Counted from the first letter of the stretch, positions 18,775-28,015 are shown. The stretch is 64,000 nt of DNA from Microbacterium sp. RU33B (GCF_900155915.1 NZ_FTPO01000001.1:682001-746000); one strand, 5' to 3'. The notes: generated by a model not told the origin, from the letters alone. A program made the numbers and translations.

Positions 18775-20668
18775 ACCGCCCGCGGATGGTCGCGGCCGTC
18801 ACCGCCGCCGCCGCCGACCACGCCTGCGGCCGGCACGCCGCCGGGTAGGGCACCGGGCGCGACGTCTCGGCGGCGGAGTCGCCCGAGTGCAGCTCGGGCA
18901 CGCGGAATCCGAAGCCCTCGGCGGCCGCCAGAAGGCCGTCGATCACGGCATCCGCCGCCTCCGTGAGGCCCGCCAGGGCCATCCCGCGCGCGATGATCGC
19001 CGAGTCGTGGGTCCAGACGCTTCCGCCGTGGTAGCTCAGCGGCCAGTAGCCGCCCGCCTCGGTCGACATCGTTCGCACCCCGTAGCCCGACAGCATCGAC
19101 GGTCGGGTGAGCAGGGCTGCCACGGCCGCCTCCTCGTCGGGCTCGAGGATGCCGGTGCCCAGGAGATGGCCGATGTTGCTCGTGAGGGTGTCGACCGGCT
19201 GCTTGTGCGCGTCCAGGGCGATCGCGGGGTAGCGGCCCTCCGGTGTCGTCACCCAATACGATGCGGCGAACCGCTCCTTCAGCTCGGCGGCCCACTCCCG
19301 GAGCGTCTCGCTCCCGGGCTCGCCGAAGTGGTCGAGCAGGTCTGCGCCCGCCCGTGCGGCCTCGTAGGCGTAGCCCTGCACTTCGCACAGCGCGATCGGG
19401 CCCTCGGCGAGCTCGCCGGAGCGCCACTGGATCGAATCGCCCGAGTCCTTCCAGCCCTGGTTCGCCAGGCCATGGCCGGTCTCGTCGATGTAGTCGAGGA
19501 AGCCGTCGCCGTCGTTGTCGCCGTCGTGCAGCAGCCAGTCCAGGGCGGCCCGGAGCGCCGGGAGAAGGTCGCGCACCTCGGCTTCGGGCATCCCGGCACG
19601 CCACGCGTCGGCCAGGAGGCACACCCACAGGGCGGTGGCGTCGACCGTGCCGTAGTAGACCGGCGGGAGCACGATCCCCTCGCCGGGCATCGCCAGCGGC
19701 TCGCCGCGCAGCTCGTGGAGGATCTTCCCCGGCTGCTCCGCGGAGTCCGCGTCGGTGCGCTCGCCCTGCAGGCGCGCGAGGACGCGCAGGGTGGATGCCG
19801 CCATCCGGTGGTCGATCGGCAGGGCGAGCCGGGCAGCCCACAGCGAATCGCGGCCGAACAGCGTGAGGAACCACGGGGCGCCGGCGGCGAAGAACTCCTC
19901 GTCCGGGCGGTCGGGGAGCGCGAGTCGGAGCGCGTCGAGGTCGCCGAGCGCGGCATCCAGCCACCGTTGCAGGCGCGGGTCGCCGTCGATCTCGGGCACG
20001 ACCCAACCGGTCGCTCCCGTCGCACCGCGCACGACGAGGTCGGGATCGTGCAGGAGCGCCGTCCAGGAGAGCTCGACCGACGTGCGCGGTGCGACCCGCA
20101 CGCGCCACTCGAGGCTCACGCCGTCGTCGTCGGCCACGACGGTGGCGCCCGGCGCCGTGAGCGTGAAGGACCGCCGCTCCGACGTGACGGTCGCCGACTC
20201 GGTCTCGGTGGACGCGCTCCACGCGTGGGCGTTCGGCTGGCCCGCCTTGATCTCCTGGAGGGGGGAGAAGTCGGGCACGAACCGCACGCTCAGCGTCGCC
20301 TCCACGTCGTGATCGACGTTCGACACCACGGTCATCGTGTCGCGCACGACGGCATCCTCGACGTGCCGATCCCGGACGATCCGCACCTTCGGATCGGGGG
20401 AGGGGTCGTCGAGTGCACGCAGCAGACCCCCGAACACCACGCGCGACGCACCCCGCGGGGCCACCGAGATCCACTCCGCCTCCGCCGCGTCGCACCGCAG
20501 TAGGAGGCCGCGGATGTGGCGCACATCGCCGTGGTAGATCCCGTCGATGGGGTGCGCGCCCATCTCGCCGTCGGTCGTGGACCACACCTGCGTCGGCGCG
20601 CGGAGCGCGACCACTCCGTCGTGGATCAGTGGCTGGAACGCGGGCGCTCCGGTCGACGAGGTGGTCAT
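18761..20668 (-). CDS. Glycogen-debranching-like glycoside hydrolase
   Basis: 635 residues. The N-terminal part matches the glycogen-debranching N-terminal domain (AHPIDGIYHGDVRHIRGL); the C-terminal (alpha/alpha)6 part has GAPWFLTLFGRDSLWAARL and NQGWKDSGDSIQW, with candidate acidic residues. Members act on alpha-glucans, but related proteins act on other glycosides, so the substrate is uncertain. No signal peptide is seen, so it is cytoplasmic and would process the sugar imported by the adjacent ABC permeases. Its ATG overlaps the permease stop (ATGA). Confidence 0.88.
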   Translation of the reverse strand: MTTSSTGAPAFQPLIHDGVVALRAPTQVWSTTDGEMGAHPIDGIYHGDVRHIRGLLLRCDAAEAEWISVAPRGASRVVFGGLLRALDDPSPDPKVRIVRDRHVEDAVVRDTMTVVSNVDHDVEATLSVRFVPDFSPLQEIKAGQPNAHAWSASTETESATVTSERRSFTLTAPGATVVADDDGVSLEWRVRVAPRTSVELSWTALLHDPDLVVRGATGATGWVVPEIDGDPRLQRWLDAALGDLDALRLALPDRPDEEFFAAGAPWFLTLFGRDSLWAARLALPIDHRMAASTLRVLARLQGERTDADSAEQPGKILHELRGEPLAMPGEGIVLPPVYYGTVDATALWVCLLADAWRAGMPEAEVRDLLPALRAALDWLLHDGDNDGDGFLDYIDETGHGLANQGWKDSGDSIQWRSGELAEGPIALCEVQGYAYEAARAGADLLDHFGEPGSETLREWAAELKERFAASYWVTTPEGRYPAIALDAHKQPVDTLTSNIGHLLGTGILEPDEEAAVAALLTRPSMLSGYGVRTMSTEAGGYWPLSYHGGSVWTHDSAIIARGMALAGLTEAADAVIDGLLAAAEGFGFRVPELHSGDSAAETSRPVPYPAACRPQAWSAAAAVTAATIRGRFSRP

Positions 20669-21570
20669 CCCTTGACAGCTCCTTCGGTGGTGTTCATGAT
20701 GCGCTTCTGGAAGACGAAGAACACGATCGCGACCGGGATGGTCATGATCGCCGCGGCGGCGAGCTTGATCGGATACTGGCTGCCCTGGCTCAGCTGACCG
20801 GACGCGAGCGATGCGACGCCCTTCGTGAGGGTCGTGAGCTCGGGCGACTGGGTCGCGACGATGAAGTGGCTGAGCTCGTTCCACGATCCCTGGAACGACA
20901 GGATGATGATCGTGATGAGCGCGGGCCGGGCCATCGGCAGCACGATCGACCAGAACACGCGGAAGGGCCCTGCCCCGTCGATACGCGCCTGCTCCTCGAC
21001 CGAGGGCGGGATCGACTCGAAGAAGTTCTTCATGATGAAGACCCCCGCGGCGTCGACGAGCAGAGGCAGGATCATCCCCGCGTACGAGTCGTACAGTCCG
21101 ATCTGGTTCAGCACGAGGAACTTCGGGATCAGCAGCACGACGCCCGGAACCGCCATGACCGCCACGACGAGCGCGAAGATCACACCGCGGCCGCGGAACT
21201 GCAGCCGCGCGAGGGCGTACCCCGCCAAGGACACGAAGAACACCCGACCGAGGGTGACCGCGATGGTCACGATCGCCGAGTTGGCGAACCACAGCGGGAA
21301 ATCGCTCCGCGTGAACAGCAGCTCGTAGGCGGCCAGCGACCAGACGTTGGGGATCAGCCCGATGGGATCGGATGCCGCCTCCACGTCGGTCTTGAACGAG
21401 GTCGCGACCTGCACGAGGAACGGGTAGATGTAGATCAGCGCGAGGACGGCGAGCATCGCGTACAGCGCGACCTGCCCGGCGATCGAGGACCGTGAGAAGC
21501 GGCGCCGGGGAGGGCGCGCGGGCGCGGCCTGGATGAGCACCTCGGCCTCGGCGGTGGCGGTGGAGGTCAT
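20665..21570 (-). CDS. Carbohydrate ABC transporter permease (MalG type)
   Basis: 301 residues with six hydrophobic segments. The cytoplasmic coupling (EAA) loop reads EEQARIDGAGPFRVFWSIVLP, with the invariant Gly, and the C-terminal FVFQKRIMNTTEGAVKG is characteristic of MalG-like subunits. It sits between the other permease and the debranching enzyme with 4-nt overlaps on both sides, so it is translated as part of one operon. Confidence 0.93.
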   Translation of the reverse strand: MTSTATAEAEVLIQAAPARPPRRRFSRSSIAGQVALYAMLAVLALIYIYPFLVQVATSFKTDVEAASDPIGLIPNVWSLAAYELLFTRSDFPLWFANSAIVTIAVTLGRVFFVSLAGYALARLQFRGRGVIFALVVAVMAVPGVVLLIPKFLVLNQIGLYDSYAGMILPLLVDAAGVFIMKNFFESIPPSVEEQARIDGAGPFRVFWSIVLPMARPALITIIILSFQGSWNELSHFIVATQSPELTTLTKGVASLASGQLSQGSQYPIKLAAAAIMTIPVAIVFFVFQKRIMNTTEGAVKG

Positions 21571-22664
21571 GAGCGCGTCCCCTTGGGCTGGTACTGCCGT
21601 GCTCGTCGCTTGGACACGGGGCGTTCGCGCAGCACCCAGCGCTGCAGCACCGTGAAGGCGATGATGATGAGGAAGAGGATGAACGCGATCGCTGCGCCCT
21701 CGCCCCAGTCCTGGCCGATGAAGGCCGAGTCGTACGACAGGTAGGCCGGGGTCAGCGTCGTCTTGGCCGGGCCGCCCTGCGTGCCGGTGTAGATCTGGTC
21801 GAAGACCTGCCAGCATCCGATCAGCCCGAGGGTCAGCACCGTGAACAGCGTCGGACGCAGCTGCGGCAGCGTGATCAGGCGGAATCGCTGCCATCCGCTG
21901 GCGCCGTCCATCATGCCCGCCTCGCCGAGCTCGCTCCCGATGTTCTGCAGGGCGGCGACGAAGAGCAGCATGAAGGTGCCGCTCGTGGTGAAGACGGCCA
22001 TCAGGATGAAGGCGCTCATCGCCACCGAGGGCCCCGCGATCCACTCCCACCAGCTGATGCCCAGGAACTGCCCGGAGGTCAGGAACTCCGGACCCGTCTG
22101 GACGCCGACCGCGCCGAGTGCGACGTGCACGATGCCGCGGGGGTCGCTGAACCAGTTGGGCCCCGCGATGCCGATCCACGACAGCACTTCGTTCACGACA
22201 CCGGTGGTGGAGAACAGGAACAGCCACAGCACCGTGATCGCCACGGAGCTCGTCATCGACGGGAAGTAGAAGGCCGTGCGGAAGAATCCACGACCGCGCA
22301 GGATCGCGCGGCTCACGAGGACGGCGAGGAACAGGGAGAGGATCGTCTGGAGGGGCACGACCAGCGCCACGTACCACGCGTTGTTGCGCAGCGCGATGCC
22401 GAAGTCGCGCTCGGCGAGCCCGCCTCCGCTGGTCACGGCGGCGTAGTTGTCGAGGCCGACGAAGCCGACGTTGCCGGAGAGGGGGCTTCCGCGGCCGCTC
22501 CAGTCGGAGAAGCTCACCCACAGTGCCATCAGCACCGGGACGAAGAGGAACACGCCGAGGATGACGATCACGGGAGCCGTGAAGATCCATCCGGCGGCGG
22601 CCTCCCCGCGCCGGATCCCGGACGAGCGGGATCCGGCGCGGGGGGTGGTGACCTGAGCGGTCAT
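21567..22664 (-). CDS. Carbohydrate ABC transporter permease (MalF type)
   Basis: 365 residues, longer at the N-terminus than its partner, as usual for MalF-like subunits. The EAA loop is ELGEAGMMDGASGWQRFRLI, followed by TLPQLRPTLF. The 60-residue insertion around NWFSDPRGIVHVALGAVG faces outside. It starts 2 nt after the binding-protein stop and overlaps the next permease by 4 nt. Confidence 0.93.
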   Translation of the reverse strand: MTAQVTTPRAGSRSSGIRRGEAAAGWIFTAPVIVILGVFLFVPVLMALWVSFSDWSGRGSPLSGNVGFVGLDNYAAVTSGGGLAERDFGIALRNNAWYVALVVPLQTILSLFLAVLVSRAILRGRGFFRTAFYFPSMTSSVAITVLWLFLFSTTGVVNEVLSWIGIAGPNWFSDPRGIVHVALGAVGVQTGPEFLTSGQFLGISWWEWIAGPSVAMSAFILMAVFTTSGTFMLLFVAALQNIGSELGEAGMMDGASGWQRFRLITLPQLRPTLFTVLTLGLIGCWQVFDQIYTGTQGGPAKTTLTPAYLSYDSAFIGQDWGEGAAIAFILFLIIIAFTVLQRWVLRERPVSKRRARQYQPKGTRS

Positions 22665-22666
22665 GG

Positions 22667-23914
22667 TCAGCCGACCACGGCCTCGAGGTTGGCCTGGACG
22701 GACTGCAGGATGCCGGCGGGGTCGCCGGTCTTGAGTCCTTCGAGCTGGGCGTTGAAGTCGGCGATGACGTCGCTGGCTCCGTCGGCGTTCGGCGGGAACT
22801 GGGCGTACTCGGCTCCGTTGAGGAAGGCGGCCAGGTCGGGGTTCGCCTCGGTCCACGCGTCAGCGGCGGACGCGACCGACGGCATGGGGCCGAAGGCCTC
22901 GGAGAACGCGAGCTGCTGCTCCGCCGTCGTCAGGTACTCCACGAGGTCGAGCGCGGCCTCCTGGTTGGGGCTGTCTGCGGCCATTCCCCAGCAGTTCGTG
23001 AACTGCAGCGTGCCGGGGCCCGCCGGACCCGCGGGAAGCTCGGCCACGAGGTAGTTGACGTCGGGGAAGTCGTTGCTCATGGCTCCGCCGATCCAGTTGC
23101 CTTCGATGACCATCGCGGCGAGCTGCTTTCCGAATGCCTCGCCACCCCAGCCGGCGCCCACGTCGGACGCGTAGGCGAAGTTGCCGGCTTCGAGTCCCGC
23201 CTTGACGTAGTCGAGAGCTTCGACGTTCTCGGTGCTGTCGGCCACGGCCGCGCCGTCGACGACGAGTCCGCCGCCGGCCTGTGCCATGAACGTGCCGATG
23301 CGCTGGTACTCCGTGCCGAAGGCGAGGCCGACCGTGCCGCCGGTCGTGAGGGCGGTGCTGACGGCGTCGAGCTCCTCCCACGTGGTCGGGATGTCGGCTT
23401 CGGTGAGACCCGCTGCCGCCCACAGGTCGGTGTTGATGATGAGCGCGAGGGTCGAGAAGTCCTTCGGCGCGCAGTAGAACTCGCCGTCGACCGTGAAGTT
23501 CTCCACGAGCGAGGGGTAGAAGTCGTCCTTGTTCGAGAGCATGTCGCCGTAGGCCGCGAGCGATCCGTTGCTCGCGAAGCCGGCGATCTGATCCGTCGAC
23601 AGGTAGAACAGGTCGGCGGGGGATCCGGCCGCGAAACCCTGGGCCAGCTGCTGCGACAGGTCGTTGGCGACCTGCACCTCCGCCTCGACGCCGGACTCCG
23701 CCGACCAGGCCGCGACGGCCTCTTCGACGGCTGTCGTCTCCGCCTCGCCGCTCGAGCCGATCAGGATGGTGAGCGCGTCGTCGGACGAGGTGAGGCCGCC
23801 GTCGCCCGCGTCGGTCGGCTCGTCGAAGCTCGATCCGCCGCATCCGCTCAGGACGAGTGCACCGACGACCGCCAGCGCTCCCGCTCCGACGATCGCGCGT
23901 GACTTACGTGTCAT
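22667..23914 (-). CDS. Extracellular sugar-binding lipoprotein of the ABC importer
   Basis: 415 residues. The signal peptide (basic MTRKSR, then a hydrophobic stretch) ends in the lipobox VLSGCGG, so the mature protein is anchored at the lipidated cysteine outside the membrane. The fold follows the family-1 solute-binding pattern (PADLFYLSTDQIAGFASNG, then PTTWEELDAVSTAL, then AAMVIEGNW). AAGGAG lies 7 nt before the ATG. It is the first gene of the sugar operon. No ATPase gene is present; such importers in actinobacteria commonly use a shared MsiK-type ATPase encoded elsewhere. Confidence 0.93.
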   Translation of the reverse strand: MTRKSRAIVGAGALAVVGALVLSGCGGSSFDEPTDAGDGGLTSSDDALTILIGSSGEAETTAVEEAVAAWSAESGVEAEVQVANDLSQQLAQGFAAGSPADLFYLSTDQIAGFASNGSLAAYGDMLSNKDDFYPSLVENFTVDGEFYCAPKDFSTLALIINTDLWAAAGLTEADIPTTWEELDAVSTALTTGGTVGLAFGTEYQRIGTFMAQAGGGLVVDGAAVADSTENVEALDYVKAGLEAGNFAYASDVGAGWGGEAFGKQLAAMVIEGNWIGGAMSNDFPDVNYLVAELPAGPAGPGTLQFTNCWGMAADSPNQEAALDLVEYLTTAEQQLAFSEAFGPMPSVASAADAWTEANPDLAAFLNGAEYAQFPPNADGASDVIADFNAQLEGLKTGDPAGILQSVQANLEAVVG

Positions 23915-23956
23915 GTCTGTCTCCTTTGATAAACACCGCTGTGATGAGGACTCTTG

Positions 23957-23989
23957 GATTTGATCGTTCAAACTTTGAACGATCAAATC
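23957..23989. promoter_or_regulatory. 33-bp perfect palindromic operator between the sugar operon and the LacI regulator
   Basis: Two perfectly complementary 16-bp arms around a single C at 23973; the left arm begins GATTTGATCGTTCAAA. It lies 43 bp upstream of the binding-protein ATG and about 107 bp upstream of the regulator ATG, as expected for a LacI-family site controlling both directions. Confidence 0.85.
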
Positions 23990-24060
23990 GCGCCGTTGAG
24001 AAGAAGATACGAGCGGATGACTGCCGCTGTCAAGCATCCGGGCGCTAACCTGGCCGCAGT

Positions 24061-24076
24061 GATTTGAACGTTCCGA
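24061..24076 (+). promoter_or_regulatory. Secondary half-site near the LacI regulator start
   Basis: GATTTGAACGTTC repeats the main operator's left arm with one change in 13 bases. It sits 10 bp after a TAACCT -10-like box (24046-24051), around the likely transcript start, suggesting autoregulation. Confidence 0.5.
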
Positions 24077-24095
24077 TCCGCGCGAAGGAGTGCCG

Positions 24096-25115
24096 ATGGC
24101 CAAGCCCGCGACCGTGGAAGACGTGGCGCGCGTCGCGGGGGTCTCCCGCCAGACCGTCTCGAACGTGCTCAACTCGCCCGACATCGTGCGTGAGGAGACG
24201 CGCGAGCGCGTGCAGCGTGCCATCTCCGAACTGGCCTACCGCCCGCACGCCGCGGCTCGCCGACTGCGCACCCGGCGCAGCTCGACGATCGGCATCCACC
24301 TCGACCCGTATCTCGGCGGAATATCCGGAGTCATCCTCGACCGATTCGTCCATGCGCTGACGGAGCGGGCGAGCGAGCGAGGGATGCGGGTGCTGATCTA
24401 CAGCGCGCGGTCGGCGGACGAGGAGATCGAGCGGCTCGCCGATCTCGTCGACGGCGCGGAGATCGATGCGGTGGTGGTGACCGGCACGTTCTTCGGCGAT
24501 CCGCGGACGGGATGGCTCATCGAACGCGATGTGCCGTTCGTCTCGTTCGGGCGCCCGTGGGGCGGAGACGACGTGTACGGCTCGGCGCTCGCCTGGATCG
24601 ACGTGGACGGTGCCGCCGGCACGCGTGCGGCGACGCGTCATCTCCTGGCGTCGGCGGGGCCGCGCGTCGGCTTCTTCGGCTGGCCGAGCGGCAGCGGCAC
24701 CGGCGATGACCGCGAGAGCGGCTGGCGTCAGGCGATGGCGGAGGCGGGAGCCACAGGGCCCCGCTTCGAGGCCGAAGACGGTCTGGCGGGCGCTCGCAGC
24801 CTGATGTCGGAGATCTTTGCCGAACCCGGCGTGCTCGATGGCCTCGACGGTCTCGTGTGCGTCAGCGACGCCCACGCCGTGGGGGCGCACCTGGCGGCGG
24901 CCGACGCGGGCCGGCGCAGTCTGCCGGTGATCGGGTTCGACAACACTCCCGTGGCCGAGGCGCTCGAGATCTCCAGCGTCGAGCAGTCGCCGGAACTCGT
25001 CGCGGCCGGTGTGCTCAACCTGCTCATGGGACCGTCGGGCCACTCCGTCGCCCCGCGCGATCGTGCGACCCCTCCCGAGCACGTGCTGGTCGAGCCGCGT
25101 CTCGTGCTGCGCTGA
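24096..25115 (+). CDS. LacI-family transcriptional regulator
   Basis: 339 residues. The N-terminal helix-turn-helix is VEDVARVAGVSRQTVSNVLN, followed by the hinge helix region YRPHAAARRLRTRRS. The periplasmic-binding-protein-like effector domain includes DAVVVTGTFF and LPVIGFDNTPVAEAL. GAAGGAG precedes the ATG by 5 nt. Divergent position and the palindrome indicate that it represses the sugar importer and debranching enzyme until the sugar binds. Confidence 0.93.
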   Translation: MAKPATVEDVARVAGVSRQTVSNVLNSPDIVREETRERVQRAISELAYRPHAAARRLRTRRSSTIGIHLDPYLGGISGVILDRFVHALTERASERGMRVLIYSARSADEEIERLADLVDGAEIDAVVVTGTFFGDPRTGWLIERDVPFVSFGRPWGGDDVYGSALAWIDVDGAAGTRAATRHLLASAGPRVGFFGWPSGSGTGDDRESGWRQAMAEAGATGPRFEAEDGLAGARSLMSEIFAEPGVLDGLDGLVCVSDAHAVGAHLAAADAGRRSLPVIGFDNTPVAEALEISSVEQSPELVAAGVLNLLMGPSGHSVAPRDRATPPEHVLVEPRLVLR

Positions 25116-25134
25116 TCGGGAACGCTCCGCGCAG

Positions 25135-25905
25135 TCAGCGTCCGCCGAGGCGTCGGCCCAGTTCGGATGCTGCGGGGGCGATCGCCGCGGCCGTCGCCGC
25201 GGGGCTCAGCGAGGCGTCGTCGGGATAGGTCACGGCGATCGCCGCGATCGGCCAGCCCGTGTGGTCCGTCACGGCGACGCCGATCGAGCGGAGCCCCAGC
25301 GTGACCTCGCCGTCCTCCGAGGCGTACCCGTCGCTGCGCACGCGGCGGAGCACGTCGCGCAGCTCGCCCGGGCTCGAGGGCCCGCGCCCGGTGCGATCGG
25401 CGAACGATGCGGCATCCGGATACAGCGCCCGCACCTGCTCGCGCGGGAGTGCCGCCAGCATCGCCCTCCCGGTCGCCGTGAGATGCGCGGGGAGCCGCAC
25501 GCCCACCTCGCTCACGAGCGCGGGCCGGCGCGGAGCCCGCTCCTCCACGAGGTAGAGCACGTCGCGTCCCGTCATCACCGCCAAGTGCGCGCTCTCGCCC
25601 GTACGATCGGCGAGGGCCGCGACGAGCTGCCGTCCGAGGCGGGCGAGCGGCTGCTGGCGGGCGAAGCCTCCCGCGAGCTCGAATGCGGCCGCGCCGAGCC
25701 CCCACCGTCGCTCTGCCGGGAGGTGCACGACGAACCCGTGCGCCGCCATGGTCGTCAGGAGGAAGTACACGCTGGAGCGCGGGATGCCGAGGGCGACCGA
25801 GAGCGAGCTCGCCGCGACGGGCCCGGGCTGCCGCGCGAGATGGGCCAGGATGCGCAGCGTCTGGTCGGCGGCCGGCACGTAGGCGTTGTCTGGCATGTCA
25901 GACAC
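25135..25905 (-). CDS. IclR-family regulator, probably of histidine utilisation (HutR-like)
   Basis: 256 residues. The winged helix spans roughly residues 10-75 (TLRILAHLARQPGPV, then LGIPRSSVYFLL); the effector-binding domain includes SEVGVRLPAHLTATGRAMLAALP and the C-terminal GVAVTDHTGWPIAAIAVTYP. Divergent from hutH with a HutR-type site over its own start codon, so it probably controls hutH and itself. The start could be GTG 25905 or ATG 25896; both lie in the operator. Confidence 0.87.
   Translation of the reverse strand: MSDMPDNAYVPAADQTLRILAHLARQPGPVAASSLSVALGIPRSSVYFLLTTMAAHGFVVHLPAERRWGLGAAAFELAGGFARQQPLARLGRQLVAALADRTGESAHLAVMTGRDVLYLVEERAPRRPALVSEVGVRLPAHLTATGRAMLAALPREQVRALYPDAASFADRTGRGPSSPGELRDVLRRVRSDGYASEDGEVTLGLRSIGVAVTDHTGWPIAAIAVTYPDDASLSPAATAAAIAPAASELGRRLGGR
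25889..25902. promoter_or_regulatory. HutR-like binding site between the IclR gene and hutH
   Basis: On the minus strand TCTGACATGCCAGA, within an 18-bp inverted repeat TGTCTG-N6-CAGACA (25887-25904). It fits the motif I recall for the IclR-type activator HutR of Corynebacterium glutamicum (TCTGwwATwCCAGA) at all but two degenerate positions. The centre lies about 62 bp before the hutH ATG. Confidence 0.65.
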
Positions 25906-25957
25906 ATGATGCCACGCCCCGCTGGTCTACGCGATCCCGAGGGTGTGGAATCGAGGG

Positions 25958-27523
25958 ATGAGCGCGCACATCCCGGACTCCGTCGTCGTGGGCGGAACGC
26001 CCCTCACTCCCGACGAGGTCGTCGCCGTCGCCCGGCACGGTGCCCGCATCGAGCTCGACACCGACGCGATGGAGCGGGTCGCGGCATCCCGTGCCCTGAT
26101 CGAGGGGCTCGCCGACGATCCCGAGCCGCACTACGGCGTCTCGACCGGATTCGGCGCGCTCGCGACCACGTTCATCGCGCCCGAGCGGCGTCGCCAGCTC
26201 CAGCTCAGCCTCATCCGCTCGCACGCCGCGGGGACGGGTGCCGAGATCGAGGCGGAGGTCGTGCGCGCTCTCCAGCTGCTGCGCCTCCAGACGCTCGCCT
26301 CGGGCCGCACGGGAGTGCGTCCCGTCGTCGTCGCGACGTATGCCGCGATGCTCGACGCCGGGATCACCCCGATCGTCCGCGAGTACGGCTCCCTCGGATG
26401 CTCGGGCGATCTGGCGCCGCTGTCGCACGTGGCGCTCGCGGCGATGGGCGAGGGGGAGGTGCGCGTCCTCGGACCGGATCAGGTGCCGGGGGAGGTCGTG
26501 TCCGCCGCGGAGGCGCTGGCTGAGGCATCCATCACCCCCCTCGTGCTCGAGGAGAAGGAGGGCCTCGCCCTCATCAACGGCACCGACGGGATGCTGGGGA
26601 TGCTCCTGCTCGCGCTGCACGACTTCTCGATGCTCCTCGAGGTGGCCGACCTGGCGGCGGCGATGTCGGTGGAGAGCCAGCTCGGCACCGATGCGGTCTT
26701 CGCTTCAGATCTCATGGCTCTGCGTCCGCAGCTCGGCCAGGCGGCTTCCGCCGCGAATCTCCGCGCGTACCTCGCGGGGTCGCCGATCGTGGCGTCGCAC
26801 AAGGACCCGGCGGTCTGCACGCGCGTGCAGGACGCCTACTCGCTGCGCTGCTCGCCGCAGGTGCACGGCGCCGCCCGCGACACCCGCGACCACGCGGCCC
26901 TCATCGCGACCCGCGAGCTCGCCTCGACCGTCGACAATCCGGTGGTCACCCTCGACGGACGCGTCGAGTCGAACGGCAACTTCCACGGCGCGCCCGTGGG
27001 CTACGTGCTCGACTTCCTCGCGATCGCGGTCGCCGACGTGGCCTCGATCTCGGAGCGTCGCACCGACCGCGCCCTCGACAAGGCGCGCAGCAACGGGCTG
27101 CCCCCGTTCCTCGCCGACGAGGTCGGCGTCGACTCCGGTCTCATGATCGCGCAGTACGCCGCGGCGGGGATCGTGTCGGAGCTGAAGCGGCTCGCGGTGC
27201 CGGCATCCGTCGACTCGATCCCGTCGTCTGCGATGCAGGAGGACCACGTGTCGATGGGATGGGCGGCGGCGCGCAAGCTCCGTCGCGGCATCGACGGACT
27301 CGCGCGGGTGCTCGCGATCGAGCTGCTCACCGGCGCGCGGGCGCTCGACCTGCGCGCGCCGCTGCAGCCCGGGCCCGCCACCGGAGCTGTGCGCGATCTC
27401 CTCCGCTCCGCCGGCGTCGACGGACCCGGTCCCGATCGCTTCCTGTCGCCCGACATCGAGACCGTGACGGCGCTCGTCGTCTCGGGGCAGGTGGCGCAGG
27501 TCGCGGCATCCGCCGTCGCCTGA
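25958..27523 (+). CDS. hutH: Histidine ammonia-lyase
   Basis: Deaminates L-histidine to urocanate, the first step of histidine degradation. It has 521 residues. The MIO cofactor triad is C148-S149-G150 in GSLGCSGDLAPLSH (Cys instead of the textbook Ala, a variant known in actinobacterial enzymes). The mobile catalytic Tyr lies in PHYGVSTGFG (Y59), and SSAMQEDHVSMG is diagnostic. The ATG at 25958 was chosen over a GTG at 25943 because TGGAAT is 6 nt before it. hutU and hutI are not in the window. Confidence 0.96.
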   Translation: MSAHIPDSVVVGGTPLTPDEVVAVARHGARIELDTDAMERVAASRALIEGLADDPEPHYGVSTGFGALATTFIAPERRRQLQLSLIRSHAAGTGAEIEAEVVRALQLLRLQTLASGRTGVRPVVVATYAAMLDAGITPIVREYGSLGCSGDLAPLSHVALAAMGEGEVRVLGPDQVPGEVVSAAEALAEASITPLVLEEKEGLALINGTDGMLGMLLLALHDFSMLLEVADLAAAMSVESQLGTDAVFASDLMALRPQLGQAASAANLRAYLAGSPIVASHKDPAVCTRVQDAYSLRCSPQVHGAARDTRDHAALIATRELASTVDNPVVTLDGRVESNGNFHGAPVGYVLDFLAIAVADVASISERRTDRALDKARSNGLPPFLADEVGVDSGLMIAQYAAAGIVSELKRLAVPASVDSIPSSAMQEDHVSMGWAAARKLRRGIDGLARVLAIELLTGARALDLRAPLQPGPATGAVRDLLRSAGVDGPGPDRFLSPDIETVTALVVSGQVAQVAASAVA

Positions 27524-27529
27524 CGCGAC

Positions 27530-28015
27530 TCACCGCGGGGCGGTGAAGCTCCACGATGCCGGTTCGAGGGCGCTCGCGACGTCCCAGTCGGTCTCGTCCC
27601 ACTCGAACACGGCCACGGCGCACGTGGGCATGTGCGAGATGCCGCCGTCGGAGAGCTGGGCCGCGAGCACCGTCATACCCGGATCGTGTGCGACGACCAT
27701 GATGCGCTCCACGCCGGGCTCGGTGGTGGCGCGCTCGACGGCGGCGCGCAGCAGCAGCGAACCCGGTGCGCCGTAGAGCCGCTCGTCGAGCTCGACGGGA
27801 ACGTCGAAGGCGCCGCTGAAGAAGTCCGCCGTCGTCGCCGCCCGCAAGGCCGTGCTGGCGAGGATCGCGTCGGGGCGGAAGCCCGTCTCCGCGAGGACGA
27901 GCGCCTGCCGCGGCGCATCCCGCAGTCCGCGTTCGTTGAGCGGTCGGTCGTGGTCATCGAGTCCGGGGTCGCCCCAATCCGACTTGGCATGGCGTACGAG
28001 CACGAGCGTCGTCAC
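27530..28015 (-). CDS. SixA-type histidine phosphatase
   Basis: 161 residues. The phosphatase signature is LVRHAKSDWGD with catalytic R8-H9, and the second histidine is in IMVVAHDPGMTVL. Length and the KSDW variant match SixA, a phosphohistidine phosphatase acting on phosphorelay or PTS proteins; the partner is unknown here. The start is GTG with AAGG upstream. It ends 6 bp from the hutH stop, convergent. Confidence 0.88.
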   Translation of the reverse strand: MTTLVLVRHAKSDWGDPGLDDHDRPLNERGLRDAPRQALVLAETGFRPDAILASTALRAATTADFFSGAFDVPVELDERLYGAPGSLLLRAAVERATTEPGVERIMVVAHDPGMTVLAAQLSDGGISHMPTCAVAVFEWDETDWDVASALEPASWSFTAPR

